The notes below the pieces were generated by a model. It had not been told where the DNA came from, did no database searches, and was given only the letters and a program-made list of their open reading frames with translations. Positions 50,273 through 60,156 of a stretch of DNA of 64,000 nucleotides are shown in pieces. The position numbers and the translations under genes were made by a program. Numbering within the stretch: position 1 is the stretch's first letter; the number at the start of each line of letters is the position of its first letter. The stretch is taken from positions 312,501 to 376,500 of the forward strand of contig NZ_MRTD01000002.1 of assembly GCF_001956295.1 (NCBI RefSeq), in the 5' to 3' direction. Origin of the DNA: Paenibacillus sp. FSL A5-0031 (GTDB lineage: Bacteria; Bacillota; Bacilli; Paenibacillales; Paenibacillaceae).

Positions 50273-51520
50273 TCAAAAGAATGCAATCACCTCAGACCAG
50301 TCCCATTGCCCATAATAAGAATCTGCTTGGTCGATACCTTTTATCCATTCCACTACATGGTGTCCATCTATGTCCGCCATGATTACATTTGCTGTAGTAT
50401 GATCATCCCTCACCCAAAAGAGCTTCGAATGAAGAACTACCGGGTTATAAGCCCCATGCTTTCGGGAGGGCTTTGTCATATGTTTTTGCACGCCATTATT
50501 CAGCTCCACCCTCACTAAGTAAGGAAATGCTGCACGGCGCTGATCGCCATCTGGCTTAGATTCCGCTGCTCTCGACACAATAATATGCTGCAAATCCTGC
50601 CAAACAAATGCTTGATCAACGAAACGCTTAGGTGTATAGGCAGCCCCCTTCTCAGATGTCACTTCCAGCACCTTCAGCTGTTTGTTACTGGTGGCCTCGC
50701 GCCCGATCCCTGCAATGTAAGCGAGCCGGCTGCCGCTCTTTGCCCATGAGAACCACTGGGGATTATTCACCATCTCATCAAGTGTTCGAAAAACAACGCC
50801 GTCCGTTGAAATCACACAGAGGATGTTGCTATCGGCCGATAATGACGCGGTTGGCTTAGCAAGAAATGCGATCCATCGACCATCAGCGGACCATTTGAAC
50901 TCGCTCGTGCCAACCGCAAAAAAATCGTCAGATGGTGCTGGCAGCACATGAACGGTTGTATAGGTGCGAGGATCGTCCATTGTACGAAGTGGTATTTGAT
51001 AAAGATGGATCGGCGTCCAGCCATCCGGGAGCAGCTCTGACTGTGAAGAAGCAAAAAAACCTTTGCCATACGGCAGCCAAGAGAAATTATCAATGGCAGC
51101 GGCGGAACCAAGCGGTTTGTCCGGCGAGCTCGCATCAACATATTGCAGTTGATCCTTTATCTGATATGCCAGCAGCTTGTTCTTCGGCGCCCATTGAAAA
51201 TTTTTGCCGACATTTGCAGCGACGAGCTTGCTCTTGCCTGTTGGCAAATGCAGCACCCAAAGCTCTTGCTCTTGCTCTGCATCTCCCTGCGTATATGCAA
51301 GCCATTCTCCATCGAATGACCACTTGGGATTGCGCACAAAAGGTCCGTTTACAAGCTTCTTCTCCACTTGACCTGTCTTTAGCCAAAGCTCGCCATTTCG
51401 CACAAAAGCAGCCCTTAGAAGTTGTTCTTGTTCCCCATTCGGCGCCGCTGCAATATCTGCTCCACTCGTCATAAACAACAACGCAAGAAACGAAGCGATC
51501 CAAACTTTTACGATTCTCAT
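50273..51520 (-). CDS. Secreted TolB-like beta-propeller protein
   Basis: The protein has 415 residues. A signal peptide (MRIVKVWIASFLALLFM...DIAAA) is followed by repeated blades of the WD40/TolB type: NPKWSFDGEWLAYTQG, KNFQWAPKNKLLAYQ, SEFKWSADGRWIAFLA, NPQWFSWAKSGSRLAYIA. It is a six-blade-like propeller outside the membrane, probably a protein-binding or ligand-binding scaffold. It has no peptidase domain. GGAGG precedes the ATG. The start is divergent from the OatA-type acyltransferase gene, 302 bp away. Confidence 0.85.
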   Translation of the reverse strand: MRIVKVWIASFLALLFMTSGADIAAAPNGEQEQLLRAAFVRNGELWLKTGQVEKKLVNGPFVRNPKWSFDGEWLAYTQGDAEQEQELWVLHLPTGKSKLVAANVGKNFQWAPKNKLLAYQIKDQLQYVDASSPDKPLGSAAAIDNFSWLPYGKGFFASSQSELLPDGWTPIHLYQIPLRTMDDPRTYTTVHVLPAPSDDFFAVGTSEFKWSADGRWIAFLAKPTASLSADSNILCVISTDGVVFRTLDEMVNNPQWFSWAKSGSRLAYIAGIGREATSNKQLKVLEVTSEKGAAYTPKRFVDQAFVWQDLQHIIVSRAAESKPDGDQRRAAFPYLVRVELNNGVQKHMTKPSRKHGAYNPVVLHSKLFWVRDDHTTANVIMADIDGHHVVEWIKGIDQADSYYGQWDWSEVIAFF

Positions 51521-51822
51521 CTAGGGAACCTCCCAAAAAAATACTTGTGGTTACGGTTCCCTTTACTGGTGGAAACATGCATTTATTCGTTCTGTAACTT
51601 TTCGTTTTTTTTGTTTCCAGTTTGATACCGATTTGTAACTGTTCTGTTACGAATTATTTTAGCTGCCGCCATATAATTGATTTACAACGATTCATCATCC
51701 AGAGGGGCTGAACACCATTTTTACCATCGGTATTATTCGTAATCATCGCTTTTTCCACCGTCTTATTCTCATCGATCTTGCTGCAATTCTCCCTATTCAA
51801 ATTCATGTAGGAGGATTCCGCC
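51521..51822. other. 302-bp divergent intergenic region
   Basis: It should carry the promoters of the propeller gene (minus) and the acyltransferase gene (plus). A GTAAC-TGTTCT-GTTAC inverted repeat lies near 51636-51652. A 62-codon minus-strand frame here lacks a ribosome site, so I do not call it a gene. Confidence 0.5.
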
Positions 51823-53901
51823 ATGCCTAAACCAATCGGCAACAGTAGTCGCTATATGCCGGGACTGGATGGCTTGCGCGCCATTGCCGTTCTTGCCGTC
51901 ATTGCTTATCACTTAAACTTGCAATGGGTACCGGGCGGACTGCTCGGAGTTACTATGTTTTTTGTCCTCTCTGGATATTTAATCACGGACATTTTGCTTA
52001 AACAGCTTCATCCTTCCAAGAAATTAGATCTCAAAACGTTTTTTATTCGCCGAGCTAGGCGATTGCTGCCTGCGATGTTCCTCATGATAGCTGTCGTTTC
52101 ATTATGGCTGTTGATTAGTGATACAGGCCGGTTATTGTCTCTAAAAGGCGATATCGGGTCAGCGCTTCTTTATATAAGCAACTGGTATCTTATTTTCCAT
52201 GAGGTTTCCTACTTCGAGAGCTTCGGCCCCGCTTCACCGTTCGGCCATTTATGGTCGCTTGCAGTGGAAGAACAATTTTATTTATTGTGGCCCCTCGTGC
52301 TGTTAGCCGTTATCCGCTTCTCTCCAAAACGGGGCAAACTTGCGCTGTGGACACTGGCGGCAGCTGCGGTATCAGCCGGTGCGATGATCCTGCTTTACCA
52401 GCCGGGTGTTGATCCAAGCCGTGTTTACTATGGGACGGACACCAGAGCCTTTGCCCTTCTCATTGGGGCAGCGCTCGCTATCGTTTGGCCGAGTTGGAAG
52501 CTGTCATCGACCTTGTCTGCACGCAGCCGTATGCTTATAGATGCTGTAGGCACATTCGGCTTCGTCATCATTTTGGTTATGATTAATCAGACCAACGAGT
52601 ATGATTCTTTTCTATATCGCGGAGGCATGGTGCTGTTCTCCCTTGCTACTGCGGTTGTCGTGGCTGGACTCGCCCATCCCGCAAGTAAATTCGCAAATGT
52701 AATCGGAAGTAAAGTGCTTGCATGGATCGGCGTCCGTTCCTACGGCATTTATTTATACCATTATCCAATTATCGTGTTAACGACTCCAACGGCCGAGAGC
52801 GGGGAGCTGCATCCTGTAAGAGCAATTATTCAAGTAATCCTAACTTTCGTGCTTGCTGAGCTTTCTTGGCGGTTTATAGAGGAGCCTATCAGGCATGGTG
52901 CGCTTGGAAAAATATATTCCCTGTTTAAACAGCAAATGACAGAGCGGATTGGACTAAAAAAAGCCAGCAGCTATCTCGCCGTGCTTGTTATTGTTTTCTC
53001 AAGCGTATCCTGCACAAGCAGTGTGAATTTGCAATCAGCCAGCGGCGATAGCACGAACAATGAAACATCTGTAGTTGCGCCTGCCAAGCCGAATGTTTCG
53101 GAGGAAGCTGCTCCAGGCAAAGATCGTGAACAAGGCAAGACTGGACAAAATGAGACTGTGATTGAGCCGAAGCCAGCTGAACCAGAAAAACAAACGCCTC
53201 CGCAAGCGACGGAGCAACCTGATCAATCTCATACGGCTCCGGGTACAGAAACAGATAAAACCGAACCGTCCATCACCGATCCGAAGCAGCCGAACGTTGA
53301 TAACGTTGTTAACGGCATCGATGGTAGTAAGCCAAAACCAGTACCAAACGTTAATGACAAACCAACCAGCAATCCCGTACAGGGAAACAAAGATCAGAAG
53401 CCTGTACCAGACAAACCGACTGTCACCCCTATCGATCAAAACAGCGTGACGGCAATCGGCGATTCCGTCCTATTGGATGCTGAACCATTCCTAGAGAAGC
53501 TGGTTCCGGGTATCGTTGTTAATGGAAAAATAGGAAGACAGTTTGGGCAGGCATTTGACGTGATTGAGGATTTGAAAAAAAATGACCAACTTGGAAATAC
53601 GGTTGTTATACAGCTCGGAACAAACGGTGCCTTTACGACAAAACAGATGAATGAGCTTCTTGGCACTTTAGGCACAGAGCGTCAAATCATATTCATCAAT
53701 ACGCGTGTCCCGCGCAAATGGCAGGATTCCGTAAATAAAATGCTCGCTGCCACAGCGAAAAAGACGGAGAACGTGACCATTGTAGACTGGTATACAGCAA
53801 GCAAAGGGAAAAAGGACTTTTTTGCCGCTGATGGCGTGCATTTGAAAAAGCATGGAGCACAGTTTTATGCAGACCTGCTCGTTAAAGCATTAGACAAATA
53901 A
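51823..53901 (+). CDS. OatA-type acyltransferase with C-terminal SGNH domain
   Basis: The protein has 692 residues. The first ~385 form a multi-pass acyltransferase-3 domain (YMPGLDGLRAIAVLAVIAYH, FFVLSGYLITDILL, FGHLWSLAVEEQFYLLWP). A Pro/Glu/Lys/Thr-rich low-complexity linker spans ~400-535, probably outside the membrane. A SGNH esterase-like domain follows: Ser548 in GDSV, GTNG, and Asp670-x-x-His673. This is the plan of peptidoglycan O-acetyltransferases. It likely acetylates wall polymers and protects against lysozyme. AGGAGG precedes the ATG. Confidence 0.92.
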   Translation: MPKPIGNSSRYMPGLDGLRAIAVLAVIAYHLNLQWVPGGLLGVTMFFVLSGYLITDILLKQLHPSKKLDLKTFFIRRARRLLPAMFLMIAVVSLWLLISDTGRLLSLKGDIGSALLYISNWYLIFHEVSYFESFGPASPFGHLWSLAVEEQFYLLWPLVLLAVIRFSPKRGKLALWTLAAAAVSAGAMILLYQPGVDPSRVYYGTDTRAFALLIGAALAIVWPSWKLSSTLSARSRMLIDAVGTFGFVIILVMINQTNEYDSFLYRGGMVLFSLATAVVVAGLAHPASKFANVIGSKVLAWIGVRSYGIYLYHYPIIVLTTPTAESGELHPVRAIIQVILTFVLAELSWRFIEEPIRHGALGKIYSLFKQQMTERIGLKKASSYLAVLVIVFSSVSCTSSVNLQSASGDSTNNETSVVAPAKPNVSEEAAPGKDREQGKTGQNETVIEPKPAEPEKQTPPQATEQPDQSHTAPGTETDKTEPSITDPKQPNVDNVVNGIDGSKPKPVPNVNDKPTSNPVQGNKDQKPVPDKPTVTPIDQNSVTAIGDSVLLDAEPFLEKLVPGIVVNGKIGRQFGQAFDVIEDLKKNDQLGNTVVIQLGTNGAFTTKQMNELLGTLGTERQIIFINTRVPRKWQDSVNKMLAATAKKTENVTIVDWYTASKGKKDFFAADGVHLKKHGAQFYADLLVKALDK

Positions 53902-53903
53902 AG

Positions 53904-53950
53904 AAGAGTGCTTTGGAGGTGTAATCGCCTCTGAAGCACTCTTTTTTTAT
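53904..53950. terminator. Bidirectional rho-independent terminator
   Basis: AAGAGTGCTT and AAGCACTCTT pair around a GGAGG/CCTC inner stem, followed by T's. It separates the acyltransferase gene from the converging BceB-type gene. Confidence 0.85.
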
Positions 53951-53959
53951 GATGCTCAA

Positions 53960-55843
53960 TTAGGCAAGCGCCATCTTTACCTGCCTAATATAGAAGAAAC
54001 GAACGATGAAGAAGTAAATGACTTGAACGATAAAAAATAAACCAAGCACGAGTATGGATTCCTTGAGCAGCGAGTATTTAAACATATTGGATAGTGTCAT
54101 GAGGGCAACAGCCCCATGTACTAATGCCACCACGATTGGAGCAAAGAATAGCAATATAATTTGTCGAGTTAGTATTTTTGCAAGCTCTTTGTCGCTTAGG
54201 CCCATTTTCGAAACCGCTTTGAACTTCTGTCTGTCATCATCCAAATCGCTGTACAGGCGGAAATAGAGAAAACTGCCTGCGGAGACAAAAAACACGATTC
54301 CGATAAACAAACCAATGAACAGTATCGGGCCAAAGCGCTGGCTTAACACGGAATTTTGAAATTCAAGCGCGTAAAACTGATATTTATCGCTATAGGGAAT
54401 GAGATTCGTAAGCTTACCGCCTGCCTTTATGGCTTCATTCTGCCGCTGTGGTCCATGCCATGCATAATAATGGCTCTCTTGTACTGGAGGCTGGAGTTTT
54501 GCAAATTGTTCATCCGATACAATGAAATAGCCGCTGAAACCATGTACCGCTGGCGATACAACAGCTCGATTGGCTTCAATCACAACACTAGGCTGCAGCG
54601 TATATGGCTCGTTAAGCATCGCTTTACCCGCTCGTGACATCCCAAAGTCAACAACCGCTGCTTTCCCGCCTGCAAGCTTAATCTTATCTATTTTCATTAA
54701 TTCGGCCAAATGGTTATAGTCGGATTGCTTAACCACTACAATCATTTTATCGCTATTGGAGGCCTTGTAATAACCAAGCTTAAGCATTGCTTTTTCATTT
54801 GCGATGTTCGATTCTTTCAGTGTGCGATCAATCTGCTCCATATGCTTTTGCTCGCTGCTATCACCATCCATTGTTGTCTGGTAGGTGAATAGATAAGGAT
54901 TTCCCTTAACATGATCTCCGCCGATGATGGATTGAAACCCATAAAGCGAGCCTATCGCACAAAACGAGACCGTGGAGATGATAGCGACCAGAAAGAACGA
55001 ACGTGCGTTGTCCTTCAAGCGGTAGGCGAGATCGGAAAAAAGCAGCATATTCGTTTTGAGCCAAAAAATCGATTCCATACTCTTTAGCTTCCGAATGATA
55101 TAGACGCTAAGCTGTGTAAACAGCAGGTAAGTGCCGATGCAAACCATGATCGTAACCGGAATAAGCAGAAAAATAGCCTCGGCGCCATCGGCTCGCAAAC
55201 TAAGAAAGTAGCTTGTTCCAATCAGGATTGGTACTAGCATGGAAAGAAGGAAAGATGACTTCGGCTCACTTTTCGCTTGCTTGTTTGCCTTTAATAGCGT
55301 AACCAGCTGCCCGCTGCGCAGTACGGTAGAAATAAAAAAAGAGATGAGAATAAATAAAATCAAAAATGAAACCAGAGTGAGGGCAATAGCCTTATAAGGA
55401 ATATAAAAGGATAGCTTTTCATTGATGGTAAGAACATTTTCCCCTGCAAGCAAAATCGCCTTTGCAAACACAAGCCCCAAACCAATGCCACCGATAATGG
55501 CAAATAGGCCAATAATCATATTTTCCAAAAAAATCATCAGACGGAGCTGGACAGTGGTCATGCCCTGCATGATCATCAGCCCAAATTCTCTTTTGCGCGA
55601 TTGTAGAAATGTACTCATGGAGTACAGTACAAAAAAGAAGGAAAATACATAAATAATCCACTTGGATACAGAAAGCGCAAACGTAGCGCTGGAATGAATA
55701 TTTTCCCCGCTAAGGACAGGGTGGTATGCAAAGATAGAAAAAGTAAAGAAAACCATCACCGTAAATAGACTGCTGAGGAAATAACCTGCATAAAGCCGTT
55801 TGTTGCGAGTGACGTTACGGAATGCGAACTGGCGAAACGTCAT
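53960..55843 (-). CDS. BceB-type ABC transporter permease
   Basis: The protein has 627 residues with ten predicted transmembrane helices. A large extracellular domain of about 200 residues lies between helices 7 and 8 (roughly 310-520), as in BceB/PsdB. The start FRQFAFRNVTRNKRLYAGYFLSSLF is typical of the family, and FtsX-like segments recur. It removes bacitracin or related lantibiotic-type peptides from their lipid targets and signals to the BceS-type sensor. An AGGAGG lies before the ATG, and the gene overlaps the ATPase by 29 bp. Confidence 0.92.
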   Translation of the reverse strand: MTFRQFAFRNVTRNKRLYAGYFLSSLFTVMVFFTFSIFAYHPVLSGENIHSSATFALSVSKWIIYVFSFFFVLYSMSTFLQSRKREFGLMIMQGMTTVQLRLMIFLENMIIGLFAIIGGIGLGLVFAKAILLAGENVLTINEKLSFYIPYKAIALTLVSFLILFILISFFISTVLRSGQLVTLLKANKQAKSEPKSSFLLSMLVPILIGTSYFLSLRADGAEAIFLLIPVTIMVCIGTYLLFTQLSVYIIRKLKSMESIFWLKTNMLLFSDLAYRLKDNARSFFLVAIISTVSFCAIGSLYGFQSIIGGDHVKGNPYLFTYQTTMDGDSSEQKHMEQIDRTLKESNIANEKAMLKLGYYKASNSDKMIVVVKQSDYNHLAELMKIDKIKLAGGKAAVVDFGMSRAGKAMLNEPYTLQPSVVIEANRAVVSPAVHGFSGYFIVSDEQFAKLQPPVQESHYYAWHGPQRQNEAIKAGGKLTNLIPYSDKYQFYALEFQNSVLSQRFGPILFIGLFIGIVFFVSAGSFLYFRLYSDLDDDRQKFKAVSKMGLSDKELAKILTRQIILLFFAPIVVALVHGAVALMTLSNMFKYSLLKESILVLGLFFIVQVIYFFIVRFFYIRQVKMALA

Positions 55844-56582
55844 GATGATATCCTCCTAACAGCGAAAGCGTATCGATAATTTTTTGGAAGAAGGTTTGAC
55901 GATTGTCACCCCGATGGATTTCCGTATAGAACCTGCCGTCCTTAATGAAAACAACGCGATTGCAATAGCTAGCAGCCACCGCATCATGCGTGACCAGCAT
56001 CATTGTTGCTTTCTGCTCGCGGTTAATTTTCTCCAGCAGTTCCATGACATCCTTCGCTGCTTTGGAGTCAAGGTTTCCTGTCGGTTCATCTGCCAGCAGC
56101 AGCTTGGGGGAGTGAATCATAGCCCTTGCTATCGCTGCTCGCTGTGCCTGCCCCCCAGATATTTCATACATGCGTTTATTCATAATCTCTGTAATGCCTA
56201 GCTTCTCAGCTATGGCTTTTACTTTTTTCTTCATTTCGCTAACCTTGTTGCCATCTAGTGTCAGCGGCAGCACAATATTCTCCTCAACCGTCAAGGTATG
56301 AAGCAGATTGAAATCCTGAAAAACAAATCCAAGCTCACGGCGGCGAAATATCGCTAACTCATTTTTGTCCAGCTTGCTGGTCGTTTTGCCGTGAAAGGAT
56401 ATGTCTCCCGTTGTCGGCTCGTCAATCGTTGCAATTAAGTTCAGCAGCGTTGTTTTCCCGCTTCCAGAGGGACCCATAATCCCAACAAAATCTCCGTCAT
56501 CAATCGTTAAATTAATGTCGGTCAAAGCTAGGTAGGACATTTTACCTTCATATATTTTACTAACCTGTCTTACATGCAGCAT
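55815..56582 (-). CDS. BceA-type ABC transporter ATP-binding protein
   Basis: The product has about 255 residues. Walker A is GPSGSGKT (37-44), the signature ISGGQAQR, Walker B LLLADEP, and the His switch VTHD. The early EGKMSYLALTDINL region matches BceA/LolD-type exporters. The start is ATG 56582, after AAAGGAG; the frame extends eight codons further up. It pairs with the overlapping permease gene. A 93-bp gap to the kinase gene probably holds the promoter switched on by the BceR-type regulator. Confidence 0.94.
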   Translation of the reverse strand: MLHVRQVSKIYEGKMSYLALTDINLTIDDGDFVGIMGPSGSGKTTLLNLIATIDEPTTGDISFHGKTTSKLDKNELAIFRRRELGFVFQDFNLLHTLTVEENIVLPLTLDGNKVSEMKKKVKAIAEKLGITEIMNKRMYEISGGQAQRAAIARAMIHSPKLLLADEPTGNLDSKAAKDVMELLEKINREQKATMMLVTHDAVAASYCNRVVFIKDGRFYTEIHRGDNRQTFFQKIIDTLSLLGGYHHDVSPVRIP

Positions 56583-56675
56583 ACTTAGATCTCCTTTCAA
56601 GAGCAAAACAGTTAATGTGTGATCAGTATACTGTGGACGGTCAGCCGCTAACTATCGATTAGACTTTCACTTTTA

Positions 56676-57686
56676 TTACACGCTTGTAAGCTTCTGATAG
56701 GCGGCAAAAACAATACGTACCTCCGTACCCTGATCGACCACTGACGTTAGCTCCATTCCATGTCCAAGACGATCAGCAGCCTCCTTCGTCAGATAGAGCC
56801 CCATACCCGTTGATTCGCGCATGCCGCGTCCGTTTTCCCCGGTAAAAAAGGGATCAAATACCCGCTTCATATCCGCAGCAGGAATGCCTACCCCACGATC
56901 AATAACTTCAATAACAGCTTCGCTCCCGCGCAAATAGCAGGAAATCACGACCTTCTTCCCTTCTGTCTCTTTGCTCGCAGAATATTTAATCGCATTGATG
57001 ACAAGCTGGGAGAGCATAAAAAACAGCCATTTCTCATCCGTTTCGACCGTTAATTCAGGCGTACTGATGTGAACCTCGGGATAAATCTGATTGCGAATAA
57101 AAAGTCGTTTGTTGTCATGGACAACGGCGCTGATAATTTGTGACAGAACGACGGGCTTCACGTGGAAATCCTGTTCGAACGCGCGGAGCCGAGCCATATA
57201 GAGGACCGTATGCAATCCCGAGCGCATTCTCTCCAGCTCCTCACGTATGCTGGCAAACTCCGGCTCGTCAATATTTTGAACAGTGAGCTCAATGACCGAA
57301 AGAGGTGTTTTCATTTGGTGAACCCATTGGTCCATGAAAACGAGATGCTCCTCCTGCTGCTTCTTTACCGTGTATAATTGCTGCTGATAATGACGGTACT
57401 GGGTATGCAACAGTTTCTGGAGCGCCTCCGAGATGGGCGACTGCCCAATTTTCTGAAATGACGCATCTAGCGATTCGAGAGGCTGACTAAGGCGGAGGTA
57501 ATAATGTCGCCGACTAAGAAAGTGGTACACAAGGTATCCGCCTAGGATGAAGAAAGCAAGAAAAACAACGTAAAGTGCTGTCTCCAAATTGTGATAACCA
57601 TCGAGCCAATAAATCGAAAAAATGATACCCAATTGCAAAAGCTGAACAACAATGAGCAAAGCGTGTTCTCTTATAAACAGTTTCAC
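56676..57686 (-). CDS. BceS-type intramembrane-sensing histidine kinase
   Basis: The protein has 336 residues. Two N-terminal helices (about 10-28 and 37-56) with almost no extracellular loop mark the intramembrane-sensing class. The phospho-acceptor is His123 (WVHQMKTPL). HATPase motifs NAIKYS, DRGVGIPAADMKRVFDPFFTG and GMGLYLTKEAADRLG follow. It relies on the BceAB-type transporter to sense peptide antibiotics. The start is a GTG overlapping the regulator stop (GTGA). Confidence 0.93.
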   Translation of the reverse strand: MKLFIREHALLIVVQLLQLGIIFSIYWLDGYHNLETALYVVFLAFFILGGYLVYHFLSRRHYYLRLSQPLESLDASFQKIGQSPISEALQKLLHTQYRHYQQQLYTVKKQQEEHLVFMDQWVHQMKTPLSVIELTVQNIDEPEFASIREELERMRSGLHTVLYMARLRAFEQDFHVKPVVLSQIISAVVHDNKRLFIRNQIYPEVHISTPELTVETDEKWLFFMLSQLVINAIKYSASKETEGKKVVISCYLRGSEAVIEVIDRGVGIPAADMKRVFDPFFTGENGRGMRESTGMGLYLTKEAADRLGHGMELTSVVDQGTEVRIVFAAYQKLTSV

Positions 57687-58390
57687 TTGTCACTTTCCTT
57701 CATCCATGTGACGTTAAGCCGATAGCCTGTACCTCTCACCGTCAGCAAAGCATCTTCGATGCCAAGCTCCTGAAATTTTCTTCTAACGCGGGTAATGTTC
57801 ACATTTAGCGTATTTTCATCCACGTAAGCCTGATCATCCCACAGCTTCTCAAGCAGAGCCTCGCGGCTGGCAACCCGTGGATATCGCTCAATGAGGCTTT
57901 CTACAATGTCGGATTCTTTTTTCGTGAGCGCAATGATTGTTGCTTCAAGCTTCAGCTCCAGCCTTTCTGGATAAAGCATGAGCCCTTCGATTTCGAGAAC
58001 GCGTTCCTCATATCTGGAGGCATACTCCCCATAGGCACGTCGAAGATGGCTGTGGATTTTGGCCAGCACAATTCCAGAGTGAAACGGCTTCGTGATATAA
58101 TCATCGCCCCCATTTTCAAGAGCCATGATCTGATCCATTTCACCGTCGCGAGCGGATATAAACAACACCGGGCAGATCGACGCGCTGCGGATTTGCCTGC
58201 ACCAGTAATAGCCGTCATAACTAGGCAAATTCACATCAAGAAGAACCATGTCAGGCTTGGCTTGATGGAACTCATCCATGACATGCTGAAAATCGTTTAC
58301 CCGTATCCCTTCATAGCCATACTTCGTTATAGTAGACAGCAGAAGCTCCGCGATTTTCGGATCATCTTCTACAATCATTATTTTGTGCAT
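57683..58390 (-). CDS. BceR-type OmpR-family response regulator
   Basis: The protein has 235 residues. The receiver has acidic residues near 8-10, phospho-Asp52 (LLDVNLPS), the SA in LFISARD, and the Lys in ITKPFHSG. The C-terminal winged helix (ITRVRRKFQELGIEDALLTVRGTGYRL) binds DNA. It is first in the four-gene BceRSAB-type operon. AAGGAG precedes the ATG. It likely activates the ABC pair on exposure to cell-wall peptide antibiotics. Confidence 0.95.
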   Translation of the reverse strand: MHKIMIVEDDPKIAELLLSTITKYGYEGIRVNDFQHVMDEFHQAKPDMVLLDVNLPSYDGYYWCRQIRSASICPVLFISARDGEMDQIMALENGGDDYITKPFHSGIVLAKIHSHLRRAYGEYASRYEERVLEIEGLMLYPERLELKLEATIIALTKKESDIVESLIERYPRVASREALLEKLWDDQAYVDENTLNVNITRVRRKFQELGIEDALLTVRGTGYRLNVTWMKESDK

Positions 58391-58576
58391 CTCACTCTCT
58401 CCTTGTATGGACCATTAATGTCAAAATAAGAATATTGCAACACTATCTATTATGCTTGATCTACTATCGATATGGAAACGGAAAACTCGCTCTTTTTTTC
58501 TCATGTGATAGATTAATGGAATTTTATTCGTATTACCTAGTAGGCGCCAATAATTGTTGCAAGGAGGGGTGAACGG

Positions 58577-59116
58577 TTGAAACTGACAGAGGACAATGTT
58601 GTACAACACATAAAGAACAAAAACGAGAAAGCCATTTCTTTTATTATCCATCAATATGGAGGACTGCTTGCTGCGATAATTAAACGCCATTTAAATGGCC
58701 AGCAGCAGGATTACGAGGAATGTCTGGATGATGTGCTGCTTTCGGTATGGAACCATATTTTGCACTTCGATCCCGAGAAAAATGGCTTTAAACAATGGCT
58801 TGCAGCGATTGCCAAATATAAAGCCATTGATTATCAAAGAAAACAAATCAAGCTTCACAATCACCAATTTTCGGTTTCCGAAATAGATGATCGTATGCTC
58901 AAAACAAGCGAAGCGGCAGGCACAAGCCAAGTAGATGAACTGTTTGACCAACTATCAGCGCGTGAGCGGGATATTTTCGAAAAATATTACTTAGAGGGAA
59001 CACCTTCCCATGAAATCGCGGAGCACTATAATGCCAAGGAATCTTGGGTGCACAACAAGCTTTCCAGGGGACGCAAGAAATTGAAAAGCTATCTGCTCAA
59101 AAATAATCAAGGATAA
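58577..59116 (+). CDS. ECF-type RNA polymerase sigma factor
   Basis: The protein has 179 residues. Region 2 includes YGGLLAAIIKRHLNG...YEECLDDVLLSVWNHI and ending KYKAIDYQRKQ; region 4 has LSARERDIFEKYYLEGTPSHEIAEHYNAKESWVHNKLSRGRKKLKSYL. The start is TTG at 58577, nine bases after GGAGG. It is co-transcribed with a DUF4179 membrane protein 11 bp downstream, the usual sigma/anti-sigma pairing. Its regulon cannot be told; cell-envelope stress is a reasonable guess, given the neighbours. Confidence 0.94.
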   Translation: MKLTEDNVVQHIKNKNEKAISFIIHQYGGLLAAIIKRHLNGQQQDYEECLDDVLLSVWNHILHFDPEKNGFKQWLAAIAKYKAIDYQRKQIKLHNHQFSVSEIDDRMLKTSEAAGTSQVDELFDQLSARERDIFEKYYLEGTPSHEIAEHYNAKESWVHNKLSRGRKKLKSYLLKNNQG

Positions 59117-59127
59117 GGAGTGAGACT

Positions 59128-60138
59128 ATGTCGATTTATAAAGAGCTAAATGATCTTAACCTGGATGTAAGCCAGTATGAAGAACAGGAGCTCACGAGCT
59201 TCCAAAAAAAGAGCTGGGACCGACGCGTACGGAGTAAAATTAGAAAACGTAAAACCAATAATAGAAAGAAATATGCAGGCGTTGCGGCGGCTATTATTTT
59301 GGCAGCAGGAATTTCAATCAGCACGGGGACTGTGACGTTTGCCAATGTTCCATTCGTCGGAGGGTTGATGGAGCGATTGATGGCAACTAATGCAGATGAG
59401 AACGCGGACTACTCTCCGTTCAAAACCGAAATTGGTGCCACTGCTGAAAATAAGTACGGGAAATGGACCTTAGATGAAGCGTTGATTGATAACGGACGTT
59501 TGCTTATCAGCTCCACGTTTGAGCCTGCTGAGGGGGTCAAATTCAATTACAAAATGCATCCGATGCCAACCGTACTCATGAATGGACAGAATCTCACTTC
59601 AGGAACCGCTGGACAATCCATTAAAGTACACGATTCCATGTATACGGTCTATAATGAGCTGCGAATTTCAGAGCTTCCGATCGGTGAAACGATTGCCTTC
59701 CAAATTAGATACGATAATCTAGACTGGAGCATCGACTCAAAAGTGAAGCTGATTGAGAATCCTTGGTCCTTTGACATTAAGGTTCCAACGAATCAATTGG
59801 CTGCAACAAGTGAGACGATTGCATTTAATCAGGATATATCACTTGGAAACGGACAATCCATTCATCTGAAAAACATGGTCGTATCACCTATTTCAACGAT
59901 TTTATATTATGACTGGACCGAGCAATCCAACCACATTGCGTTTAAAATCGTCAGTGAAGCCGGGGTGGAGCTATTGCCAAACACAGCGGAAATATCTGCT
60001 GAGGGTTCTTATAACTGCTACGTTCCAATTGATTTGAAAGCTGAGAAATACTATTTGGTTCCTTTCGAGAGCTCGGAGAACCCTCATGCTGACAATCCAG
60101 GAGAGGTGCCGGAGCAATCGATACCGATCAATCCATAG
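59128..60138 (+). CDS. DUF4179 membrane protein, probable anti-sigma factor
   Basis: The protein has 336 residues. A cytoplasmic part of ~50 residues, rich in basic residues (RRVRSKIRKRKTNNRKK), precedes one transmembrane helix at about 51-68 (AAAIILAAGISISTGT). The extracellular part carries the DUF4179 pattern (NVPFVGGLMERLM, then YGKWTLDEALIDNGRLLISSTF) and a DUF5643-like second part. It probably holds the ECF sigma factor inactive until a signal arrives. GGAGTGAGACT precedes the ATG. No terminator precedes the repeat array downstream. Confidence 0.85.
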   Translation: MSIYKELNDLNLDVSQYEEQELTSFQKKSWDRRVRSKIRKRKTNNRKKYAGVAAAIILAAGISISTGTVTFANVPFVGGLMERLMATNADENADYSPFKTEIGATAENKYGKWTLDEALIDNGRLLISSTFEPAEGVKFNYKMHPMPTVLMNGQNLTSGTAGQSIKVHDSMYTVYNELRISELPIGETIAFQIRYDNLDWSIDSKVKLIENPWSFDIKVPTNQLAATSETIAFNQDISLGNGQSIHLKNMVVSPISTILYYDWTEQSNHIAFKIVSEAGVELLPNTAEISAEGSYNCYVPIDLKAEKYYLVPFESSENPHADNPGEVPEQSIPINP

Positions 60139-60156
60139 CATAGCAGCACCACATCG

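Noticed and set aside
51654..51842. 62-codon minus-strand frame upstream of the acyltransferase
   Set aside because: Neither of its ATG codons has a ribosome site; the sequence before the inner ATG is CCTCCT, the complement of the site used by the plus-strand gene.
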